Shown in pieces: positions 1 to 5,589 of a stretch of 6,890 bases of DNA. Each line of letters starts with the position of its first letter. Positions within the stretch are counted from its first letter, which is position 1. The DNA is from an uncultured Eubacteriales bacterium (lineage in GTDB: Bacteria; Bacillota_A; Clostridia; Christensenellales; Aristaeellaceae): contig ONXY01000488.1 of the NCBI GenBank assembly GCA_900321945.1, positions 1-6,890 on the forward strand, given 5' to 3'. Below the pieces are notes generated by a model that saw only the letters and a list, made by a program, of their open reading frames with translations, did no database searches and was not told the DNA's origin. The position numbers were made by a program, and so were the translations under genes.

Positions 1-1560
1 GAAGGAAGCGCGCTCGCGGTTCAGGCCGCCGGGGCCCAGGGCCGACAGGCGGCGCTTGTGGGTCAGCTCGGCCAGCGGGTTGGGCTGATCCATGAACTGG
101 CTCAGCTGGGAGGAGCCGAAAAACTCCTTGATCGCCGCGCTGACGGGACGGATATTGATCAGGTCTCCGGGCTTGATGTCGCTGGCGTCCTGGATGCTCA
201 TCCGCTCCCGGACCACCCGCTCCAGCCTGCTCAGGCCGATGCGGATCTGGTTCTGCAGCAGCTCTCCCACGCTGCGCAGCCGGCGGTTGCCCAGATGATC
301 GATATCGTCCGTTGTGCCGATGTCGTAGGGCAGCCCCAGCATATAGCTGACGGAGGAGATAATGTCGTCCGGAATGATGTGCTTGGGCACAAGCGCGGCC
401 ACGTTCTCCTTCACCGCGTCGAACAGCTGGTCCGGCTCCACGCTCTCCATGATGCTCTGAAGCGTGGGGAAATGAACCATTTCCACGATGCCCGCGTCCT
501 TCGGGTCGAAGGGCAGGTACTGGGAGGCGTCCACGAAATGGTTTCCCACCACGCGGCGGGTTTCTCCCTCGACGTCGATGTCCACGGTGTTGATGCCCGC
601 GTTCTGAATCGTCCACGCCGTTTCCAGGTCGATTTCCCCGCCCTTTTTCACCAGCACCTCGCCGGTCTGGGGGTTCACGATATCCGCGGCGGCCTTGTGG
701 TTGTGGATCCGGGTCGCGATGGCAAGCTTCTTATTGTATTTGTACCGGCCGACGCGCATGAGGTCGTACCGCTTGGGATCGAAGAACAGGCTGTTGAACA
801 GGTTTGTCGCGCTTTCGAGGCTGGCGGGCTCGCCGGGCTTCTGCCGCTTGTAGATCTCGATAAGCCCCTCCTCGCGCGTCTTGGCGTTGTCGCCCTTCTG
901 GATCGTGGCGTTCAGCCGGGCGTCGTCGCCCATTACGTCCAGAATCTCCTGATCCGTCCCCAGCCCGAGCGCCCGCAGGATCACGGTGATGGGCAGCTTG
1001 CGCGCGCGGTCGATCCGGACCCACAGCACGTCGTTGGAATCGGTTTCATATTCCAGCCAGGCGCCGCGGTTCGGAATGATCTGAGAGGAATAGAGAGCCT
1101 TTCCGGCCTTGTCCCTGGCCATGTCGAAATACACGCCGGGGGAGCGGACGAGCTGGCTTACGATGACGCGTTCCGCGCCGTTAATGATAAAGGTTCCATG
1201 TTCGGTCATCAGGGGGAAATCGCCCATGAATACGTCGGATTCCTTGATCTCGCCGGTTTCACGGTTTTTCAGCCGGACAAAAATCTTCAGCGGCGCCGCG
1301 TAGGTCAGGTCTCTTTCCCTGCAGCGGGCCACGGAGTTTTTCGGTTCTTCCAGAGAGTAGTCCACAAATTCCAGAACAAGATTTCCGTTGTAGTCCGTAA
1401 TCGGCGAAACGTCGCTCAGGACTTCGCGGAGATCGGTATCGAGAAAGCGCTGATAGGAGTTTTTCTGAACCTCGATCAGGTTTGGCATCTCCAGTACCTC
1501 GCCGATCCGCGAAAAGCTCATCCGCTTCCGGAGTTTCCCCATTTGGACCTCATGTACCAT
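1..1560 (-). CDS. rpoB: DNA-directed RNA polymerase subunit beta, N-terminal 520 residues (runs off left edge)
   Basis: This is the beta subunit of RNA polymerase, which forms one side of the active-site cleft and carries the rifampicin pocket. The minus-strand frame is open from an ATG at 1560 to base 1 without a stop. It starts [20 protein letters not shown], followed by the usual RpoB N-terminal text ([15 protein letters not shown] near residues 26-40, then [21 protein letters not shown]). The rifampicin cluster I lies at about residues 480-512 and reads [19 protein letters not shown] then [13 protein letters not shown]. Residues equivalent to E. coli Q513, D516, H526 and S531 (here Q488, D491, H501, S506) are the rifampicin-sensitive forms. 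The start is supported by AAGGGGTGAT at 1568-1577, seven bases upstream. The gene is truncated only by the window edge and shows no frameshift. Transcription probably begins near 1695 from the promoter at 1702-1730. Identification is essentially certain. Confidence 0.98.
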   Translation of the reverse strand, partial: MVHEVQMGKLRKRMSFSRIGEVLEMPNLIEVQKNSYQRFLDTDLREVLSDVSPITDYNGNLVLEFVDYSLEEPKNSVARCRERDLTYAAPLKIFVRLKNRETGEIKESDVFMGDFPLMTEHGTFIINGAERVIVSQLVRSPGVYFDMARDKAGKALYSSQIIPNRGAWLEYETDSNDVLWVRIDRARKLPITVILRALGLGTDQEILDVMGDDARLNATIQKGDNAKTREEGLIEIYKRQKPGEPASLESATNLFNSLFFDPKRYDLMRVGRYKYNKKLAIATRIHNHKAAADIVNPQTGEVLVKKGGEIDLETAWTIQNAGINTVDIDVEGETRRVVGNHFVDASQYLPFDPKDAGIVEMVHFPTLQSIMESVEPDQLFDAVKENVAALVPKHIIPDDIISSVSYMLGLPYDIGTTDDIDHLGNRRLRSVGELLQNQIRIGLSRLERVVRERMSIQDASDIKPGDLINIRPVSAAIKEFFGSSQLSQFMDQPNPLAELTHKRRLSALGPGGLNRERASF

Positions 1561-1567
1561 GGAATCA

Positions 1568-1577
1568 ATCACCCCTT
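1568..1577 (-). promoter_or_regulatory. Ribosome binding site of rpoB
   Basis: On the minus strand AAGGGGTGAT lies seven bases before the ATG at 1560. It matches the anti-Shine-Dalgarno complement AAGGAGGTGAT apart from one missing base. It favours the ATG at 1560 over the in-frame ATG six codons further in. Confidence 0.75.
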
Positions 1578-1670
1578 AATTCTGTCCGCCCAGTGCGTGG
1601 CTGCCGTGGAATTTTGTCCTTGCTTTTTTTCCCGAACATGGGTACAATAACAAAGCACAAAAATGCAACC

Positions 1671-1689
1671 CAGCATCGAAACGATACTG
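1671..1689 (-). other. Hairpin at the 5' end of the predicted rpoB mRNA
   Basis: Read on the minus strand, CAGTATCG (1689-1682), loop TTT, CGATGCTG (1678-1671) forms an uninterrupted 8-bp stem with one G-U pair. It begins about six bases after the predicted transcription start near 1695. Hairpins close to an mRNA 5' end are known to protect bacterial transcripts from degradation, so a stabilising role is a reasonable inference. No U-tract follows, so it is not a terminator. Confidence 0.45.
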
Positions 1690-1701
1690 ATGCAATCATA
1701 A

Positions 1702-1730
1702 ATTTTATCATAGATAAATGTGCTTGTCAA
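1702..1730 (-). promoter_or_regulatory. Sigma-A type extended -10 promoter for rpoB
   Basis: On the minus strand TTGACA (1730-1725) is followed by a 17-base spacer and TAAAAT (1707-1702). The spacer ends in TGA, giving the extended -10 pattern TGnTAAAAT. This is a perfect -35, optimal spacing and a five-of-six -10. The predicted start is near 1695, which leaves a leader of about 135 nt before the rpoB ATG. It is the strongest promoter-like site in the window, as expected for rpoB if it heads its own transcript. Confidence 0.8.
1704..1718. promoter_or_regulatory. Operator-like dyad inside the rpoB promoter
   Basis: TTTATC-ATA-GATAAA is a perfect inverted repeat with 6-base arms and a 3-base centre. 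It covers the -10 hexamer and part of the spacer of the rpoB promoter and lies just upstream of the plus-strand -35. A bound protein there would block rpoB initiation and could influence the divergent promoter. The arms are AT-rich, so chance is a real alternative. Confidence 0.3.
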
Positions 1731-1752
1731 CAGTTTCCGGGCGGAGGATAAA
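1724..1752 (+). promoter_or_regulatory. Candidate sigma-A promoter for the plus-strand hydrolase gene
   Basis: TTGTCA at 1724-1729, a 17-base spacer and GATAAA at 1747-1752 resemble a sigma-A promoter, five of six at -35 and four of six at -10. The predicted start is near 1759, giving a leader of about 107 nt to the ATG at 1867. The -35 overlaps the -35 of the divergent rpoB promoter almost exactly. It is weaker than the rpoB promoter, and no better candidate is seen before 1867. Confidence 0.5.
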
Positions 1753-1804
1753 ATTTTCCCGTTTTCGGACCGGCGCGGGCTCCCGGCTTTCCGCCGTCCC
1801 CGCC

Positions 1805-1829
1805 TTCCGGAAAAAACGGTTTTCCGGAA
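1805..1829 (+). other. Strong hairpin in the leader of the MBL-fold gene
   Basis: TTCCGGAAAA (1805-1814), loop AACGG, TTTTCCGGAA (1820-1829) gives a perfect 10-bp stem. It ends 37 bases before the ATG at 1867, upstream of the ribosome binding site. There is no T-run after it, so it does not look like an intrinsic terminator. It could stabilise the leader, act as a processing site or serve as a DNA binding site, because the TTCCGGAA ends are themselves palindromic. Confidence 0.5.
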
Positions 1830-1866
1830 TCTCCCCCGTATTTGTTCCGCCGGCAGAAAGGAACTC

Positions 1867-2916
1867 ATGAAGAAAAAGACCGCTCCGTTCCTTTTCACGT
1901 TTCTCCTGATTCTTGTACTGACGCAGTCCGCGGCGGCTTCCCCCGCGGAATTTCTTCTGAATCTGCTGCGGAATGCCGCCGCGGAATATCTGCACCGGCA
2001 GGCGGAGGCGGCCGAGCCTCCGAAGGTCATCGACCGCATAAACAACCCGGAATCCTATCCGGACTTTGCGTTTCCCGAAGACGCGGATCTTCTTGAGATC
2101 TGGTTCCCCGCCGTCCGGGACCAGGACGCGGCCGTTTTTCTTTATCAGGGACAGGTCTGGATGCTGGACTGCGGCGACGAGCGCGCGAAGGATGAGATCG
2201 TTCCTCTGCTTCGCTTCATGAATATTGAGCAGATCGACAGAATGATCAACACCCATCCCCATCACGACCACATCAACGGACTGTACGCCGTGGACGCGGA
2301 AGTTCCCGTCCGGGAACTGATGATCTGCTTCCCGGGGGATATCACTAAGCACATGACGGCCGCGATGGAATACTGCAAGGGCAGCGGCATCTCCGTTTCC
2401 ACGTATGCCGACGAATCCGTTCTCGGCATGGGGGACGGTCTGGTCTCCTTCCTGGCATGGCTGAAGGCCGACGAGAAGGAAAGCCTTAACGACCGCAGCG
2501 CGCAGTTCATGGTCTCCTACGGAGACTGCAGCATTCTTTTCATGGCCGATCTGGAATGGGCCGGAATGAATCAGCTTTTCGATTCTCTGTCTCCGGAGGA
2601 TCTGAAGGCGGATATTCTCCGGTATCCCCATCACGGCAAAAGCCGGATGCTGGATCCGCTGTTTGACGCAATCAGCCCGGCGCTGACCGTCATCACCAAC
2701 ACCTCCCGTATTTTCGAGATTAAATCCTCCACGAAGTTTCTGGACAACAAGCACGCCGCTGCGGCTTACACGCACCGTCCGCATTCCGTTCTGCGCCTGC
2801 GGACGGACGGCCGTCACTGGCTCTGCGATCAGGTTCCGTTTGAAACCCCCTCCGTTCCGGAGGACGGTGAGAACCCGGATCCGTCCGCGCAGCCCGGTTC
2901 CGCGGAAGAGGAATAG
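1867..2916 (+). CDS. Exported metallo-beta-lactamase-fold hydrolase, ComEC/Rec2-like type
   Basis: This is a 349-residue protein of the metallo-beta-lactamase superfamily, closest in pattern to the soluble hydrolase domain of ComEC/Rec2. Residues 1-24 (MKKKTAPFLFTFLLILVLTQ, then SAAA) form a signal peptide with a likely cut after SAAA. There is no lipobox cysteine, so the product should be secreted. The metal-binding HxHxDH motif is HPHHDH at 130-135. A further ligand is probably D228 (MADLE), and the ComEC-like PHHG lies at 254-257. The strand before the first motif reads FPAVRDQDAAVFL at 80-92, where relatives usually have VGQGDA. The tail from about 328 is rich in Pro, Glu and Asp. The start at 1867 is preferred because AAAGGA lies just upstream and a signal peptide follows. 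An in-frame ATG at 1720 lies upstream of the predicted transcription start. Its substrate is unknown; nuclease or phosphodiesterase activity is a family-based guess. It is the first gene of the plus-strand group. Confidence 0.85.
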   Translation: MKKKTAPFLFTFLLILVLTQSAAASPAEFLLNLLRNAAAEYLHRQAEAAEPPKVIDRINNPESYPDFAFPEDADLLEIWFPAVRDQDAAVFLYQGQVWMLDCGDERAKDEIVPLLRFMNIEQIDRMINTHPHHDHINGLYAVDAEVPVRELMICFPGDITKHMTAAMEYCKGSGISVSTYADESVLGMGDGLVSFLAWLKADEKESLNDRSAQFMVSYGDCSILFMADLEWAGMNQLFDSLSPEDLKADILRYPHHGKSRMLDPLFDAISPALTVITNTSRIFEIKSSTKFLDNKHAAAAYTHRPHSVLRLRTDGRHWLCDQVPFETPSVPEDGENPDPSAQPGSAEEE

Positions 2917-2931
2917 CCCGCGTCCGCGCTC

Positions 2932-2964
2932 TCCGGACGGTCCGGAATCCGTTTTCTCCTTTTC
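2932..2964 (+). terminator. Weak candidate terminator or stem-loop after the MBL-fold gene
   Basis: TCCGGA-CGG-TCCGGA (2932-2946) can fold into a short 6-bp stem, followed after a few bases by pyrimidine-rich GTTTTCTCCTTTTCC. The stem is short and the T-run starts five bases late and is interrupted, so termination would be partial at best. Read-through into the channel gene is likely. Confidence 0.3.
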
Positions 2965-3017
2965 CCCGCATCTGTGTTTCAGGCATTCCCGCCGACCGAA
3001 GAAAGGAGCGGAACGTT

Positions 3018-3851
3018 ATGGAAGCGTTGTCCGGAACCCCCAGCGAGGAGGCCGTCCAGGAATACGTCGATATCTTTCAGAAAATCGACTGGAAAACCGG
3101 GCTGACCGGTCTGGGCATTCTGGTGTTCGGGCTCGTCGCGGTCCGGCTGATCCTCCGCCTTGTGGAAAAGGCGCTCAAAGCCTCCCGCGTTCCTCCCACG
3201 CTGCACACCATGATCCGGACGCTCCTGCGCATTCTTCTGGATCTGGTCGTGTTTCTTTCCGCCGCGAACGCGATCGGCATACCGATCACTTCCTTTATTA
3301 CCCTGCTGGGGCTTGCCGGCCTGGCCGTTTCTCTGGCGCTGCAGGGCATCCTGGGCAACCTGGCCGGCGGGTTTATCATTCTGGCCAGCCATCCCTTTGA
3401 GGTGGGACACTTCATCGAGCATGACGGCGTTCTGGGAACGGTGCGGGAAATCCGGACGCTGCACACCCGTATCGAGACTCCGGACGGCAGAATGGTTTAT
3501 ATCCCGAACAGCAGCCTGTCCGGGGCCCGGATCATCAATTTCAGCGAAACGGGAAAGCGCCGCGTGGAGATCGGCGTTTCCGCTTCCTACCGGAACAGTC
3601 CCGACCAGGTCCGGGCCGCCGTCCTGGACGCGGCCGGACGTACGGAAGGCGTTCTGTCCTCCCCGGCCCCGGTGGTTTTCCTGGACAGCTACGGCAGTTC
3701 GGATATCCGTTACGTTCTCTGGGTCTGGGTTGAGAGCGCGAATTTCCTCTCCGTCAAACAGGCGCTGAGCGAACGCATGTACGCCGCCTTCGCCGCGCAT
3801 AACGTGGAAATGACCTATCCCCATCTGAACGTTCATATGAAGCAGAACTGA
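3018..3851 (+). CDS. Small-conductance mechanosensitive channel, MscS family
   Basis: This 277-residue membrane channel opens under membrane tension to release solutes during hypo-osmotic shock. Its length is close to that of E. coli MscS (286). Likely membrane segments are about 29-49, 66-85 and 92-123. The third is the pore helix (GLAGLAVSLALQGILGNLAGG), with a Q109-G110 pair at the position of the MscS kink and N114 in the usual place. The cytoplasmic beta domain follows, with HPFEVGHFIE at 125-134, TPDGRMVYIPNSSLS at 154-168 and INFS at 173-176. The alpha/beta domain then runs to a C-terminal YPHLNVHMKQN, comparable with the YPQMDVNF end of MscS. AAAGGAG at 3002-3008 lies nine bases before the ATG. 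The gene follows the secreted hydrolase by 101 bp on the same strand and could share its transcript. Family assignment is firm; which channel subtype it is cannot be seen. Confidence 0.95.
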   Translation: MEALSGTPSEEAVQEYVDIFQKIDWKTGLTGLGILVFGLVAVRLILRLVEKALKASRVPPTLHTMIRTLLRILLDLVVFLSAANAIGIPITSFITLLGLAGLAVSLALQGILGNLAGGFIILASHPFEVGHFIEHDGVLGTVREIRTLHTRIETPDGRMVYIPNSSLSGARIINFSETGKRRVEIGVSASYRNSPDQVRAAVLDAAGRTEGVLSSPAPVVFLDSYGSSDIRYVLWVWVESANFLSVKQALSERMYAAFAAHNVEMTYPHLNVHMKQN

Positions 3852-3856
3852 GAAAC

Positions 3857-3897
3857 CCGCCCGCTTTTCAGGGTCCGGAATCCTGAAAAACGGGCGG
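3857..3897 (+). other. Long stem-loop between the channel and esterase genes
   Basis: CCGCCCG (3857-3863) pairs with CGGGCGG (3891-3897). After one mismatch, TTTTCAGG (3865-3872) pairs with CCTGAAAA (3882-3889), leaving a 9-base loop. This 15-pair stem starts six bases after the channel stop codon. It is followed by ATCCGTTAATA rather than a T-run, so it is an imperfect intrinsic terminator. It may act as a partial terminator or as a 3'-end stabiliser and processing site between two cotranscribed genes. Confidence 0.5.
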
Positions 3898-3926
3898 ATC
3901 CGTTAATATGTCTGGAGGGTGTGAGC

Positions 3927-5522
3927 ATGGCGATGAAGGAGAGGCCTCCCGTCCGGGATGCCGCCGGCGGAAAATGCTGGGAGCACGCGTTTGATCAGTT
4001 CTTTCTCAAGGTCTATGTACCGGACAGCAGCCTGGACGGGCAGATCAACAACTACGGTTTCCGCGCGCCGCTGCTGCTCGTGTTTGAGGAGGAGCGGCAG
4101 GATATGGACGCCGCGGTGAGTTTCGCCCGGAAGAGCGGGCTGGCTGAAATCGCCGCGGGCGCGGATTCCGCCGTGCTTTTCGTATATCCCTCCGCGGAAG
4201 GCGGCTGGGCCGGAGCGGACGAAAGCCTTTATGCGTCCCTGATCGCCGAAATCAAAATGATCCAGGTCTACCGGGACGGCATCGTCGAGGACTGGGACTT
4301 CTTCTCCCGGACCTTCAGGGGATATTTCGTGCGCGGCGCCGTTTTCCGCGCGGACGTCTACAGCTTCGGCGCTTCGGCGGACTACGTCGCGAAGAACCTT
4401 CTCAGGACGCTGCGCGGCGAGTATCTCTGGGGGCCCGGGGAAATCACGCCCGCGATGTGCTCCATGGAGCGCCTGAGCGTCGTGCCGGACGTACGCCGCA
4501 GGGATATCGCGGTGATCAGCGTCGGAAACGGCGCGGAGATCAACCGGGCTTTTGACGGCTGTGAAAACCTGCTGGTCCGGGATGCCGCCGATTACGCCGC
4601 GGACTATGCTTCCTTCGTCCGGAAGTTTAAAATGTGGTGCGGCAGGATCGAACTCGAGCCCGACTTCGCGGCGCTGGGCATGACGGAGGAGGCGGGAAGC
4701 GCCGACGTCGAGGTGTCTCCCGGCGGGAGAAGTCCGTTTCAGAATCAGAAAACCCACCGCGTCGGATATTTCGCCTATTACCGCGCCGGCCTTTTCGATA
4801 AGGGGCCGGTTCCGCTGGTAATCGGCTTCCACGGCGGCGGGGATTCCTCCATGTATCTGACCTATGTCGCCGGCTGGTGGGAAATCGCGCGGAAATACGG
4901 CTTTCTGTTTGTTTCGGTGGAAAACCATCAGTTTGTCACGGCGGCGGAAGCGGTGGAACTGATCGGGATCCTGAAAAACCGCTACGACATTGACCCGCAC
5001 AGGATCTATGCCACCGGCTTTTCCATGGGCAGCGGGAAAACCTGGGACCTTTTCCAGGAATTCCCGGACGTTTTCGCCGGCGTCATGCCGGTCAGCGCGC
5101 TTTTCCCGGTCTATACCACGTTCTTCGGCGAACCCGTTACGGACCGCCTGAACAAAACCGTCCCGGTTCCCGTATTCTACTCCGGCGGCGAGGAATCCCA
5201 TCTTCCCGAGCTTCCCTGCCACGCGGCCACAGCGCTGGAGCGCGTGCGGTATGTGGCGGAGGTGAACCGCCTGAAGGCGGATTTCGGCGGGGTTTCCTTT
5301 GATGAAAGGGACGGCTGGGAAAACCCCGTCTGGGGTCTTTCCGGAAACCGGGTCGAGAAAATCTTCGATCCCTCCCGGGGCAGCACGCTGACCGTGCATT
5401 ATTACGACAGTACGGACGGCGTCTGCCGGACGGCGTTCGCCAGCGTCAGCGGGCAGGTCCACGAGTGCCGTCCGCACAGCTGCGAAGCCGCCTGGAAATT
5501 CATTTCGCGGTTCCGCCGGTAA
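3927..5522 (+). CDS. Alpha/beta-hydrolase, PHB-depolymerase/feruloyl-esterase-like, with a degenerate N-terminal lobe
   Basis: This 531-residue protein has a C-terminal half that is a serine hydrolase of the polyester depolymerase/feruloyl esterase type. It shows PLVIGFHGGGD (oxyanion loop, HGGG at 302-305), then IYATGFSMGS with nucleophile S366. A probable acid sits in YSGGEES (E422 or E423), and a probable catalytic His in GQVHECRPHS near the C-terminus (H512 or H517). The N-terminal half, about 28-235, follows a similar order: PLLLVF at 48-53, a second strand VLFVYPS at 83-89, and VYSFGASAD at 144-152. There GASAD stands where GFSMG would be, and no HGGG is present. This suggests an internal duplication with a non-catalytic first lobe. 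There is no signal peptide or membrane segment, so a cytoplasmic location is inferred. The ATG at 3927 fits GGAGGG at 3914-3919 (seven-base spacing); a GTG at 3921 is too close. The substrate is not deducible. Confidence 0.8.
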   Translation: MAMKERPPVRDAAGGKCWEHAFDQFFLKVYVPDSSLDGQINNYGFRAPLLLVFEEERQDMDAAVSFARKSGLAEIAAGADSAVLFVYPSAEGGWAGADESLYASLIAEIKMIQVYRDGIVEDWDFFSRTFRGYFVRGAVFRADVYSFGASADYVAKNLLRTLRGEYLWGPGEITPAMCSMERLSVVPDVRRRDIAVISVGNGAEINRAFDGCENLLVRDAADYAADYASFVRKFKMWCGRIELEPDFAALGMTEEAGSADVEVSPGGRSPFQNQKTHRVGYFAYYRAGLFDKGPVPLVIGFHGGGDSSMYLTYVAGWWEIARKYGFLFVSVENHQFVTAAEAVELIGILKNRYDIDPHRIYATGFSMGSGKTWDLFQEFPDVFAGVMPVSALFPVYTTFFGEPVTDRLNKTVPVPVFYSGGEESHLPELPCHAATALERVRYVAEVNRLKADFGGVSFDERDGWENPVWGLSGNRVEKIFDPSRGSTLTVHYYDSTDGVCRTAFASVSGQVHECRPHSCEAAWKFISRFRR

Positions 5523-5529
5523 TCCGTTC

Positions 5530-5579
5530 CGGACAGCGAAAACCCCCTCCGACCGGGAGGGGGTTTTCTGTTCTGTCCG
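5530..5579. terminator. Bidirectional intrinsic terminator between convergent units
   Basis: AAAACCCCCTCC (5539-5550), loop GACCG, GGAGGGGGTTTT (5556-5567) is a perfect 12-bp stem ending in a T-run on both strands. An outer arm CGGACAG (5530-5536) pairs with CTGTCCG (5573-5579). It sits 16 bases after the esterase stop and 22 bases before the serA stop, so it can end both transcripts. Confidence 0.9.
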
Positions 5580-5589
5580 TATCCGTCCT

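Noticed and set aside
1..104. Rifampicin-resistance change in rpoB
   Set aside because: The positions that most often confer resistance carry the sensitive residues (Q488, D491, H501, S506). The P493 and A497 differences from E. coli are ordinary Firmicutes-like variation.
1631..1642. CCCGAACATGGG as a terminator or hairpin in the rpoB leader
   Set aside because: It has only three G-C pairs closing a 6-base loop and, on the rpoB strand, is followed by an A-run rather than a T-run.
58..1650. 530-codon open frame on the plus strand opposite rpoB
   Set aside because: It is antisense to an unmistakable rpoB frame, has low-complexity His/Val/Asp-rich text with no known motif, and arises from GC-rich codon use. 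It has no ribosome binding site.
1720..1866. Upstream ATG at 1720 as the start of the MBL-fold protein
   Set aside because: It would add 49 Arg/Pro-rich residues before a clear signal peptide, it precedes the predicted transcription start, and it has no ribosome binding site. The ATG at 1867 has AAAGGA just upstream.
1708..2817. 369-codon open frame on the minus strand opposite the MBL-fold gene
   Set aside because: It lies antisense to a gene with a signal peptide and metal motifs, and it would extend through the rpoB promoter region. No ribosome binding site or domain is seen.
2979..3836. 285-codon open frame on the minus strand opposite the mscS-family gene
   Set aside because: The plus strand encodes an obvious MscS protein. 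The minus-strand text is Gln/Asp/Gly-rich without motifs.
3921..3926. GTG at 3921 as the esterase start
   Set aside because: It is only one base from the GGAGGG at 3914-3919. The ATG at 3927 has the usual seven-base spacing.
3903..5477. 524-codon open frame on the minus strand opposite the esterase
   Set aside because: It mirrors the esterase coding sequence, where GC-rich third positions suppress stops. The translation shows no domain, while the plus-strand frame carries esterase motifs.
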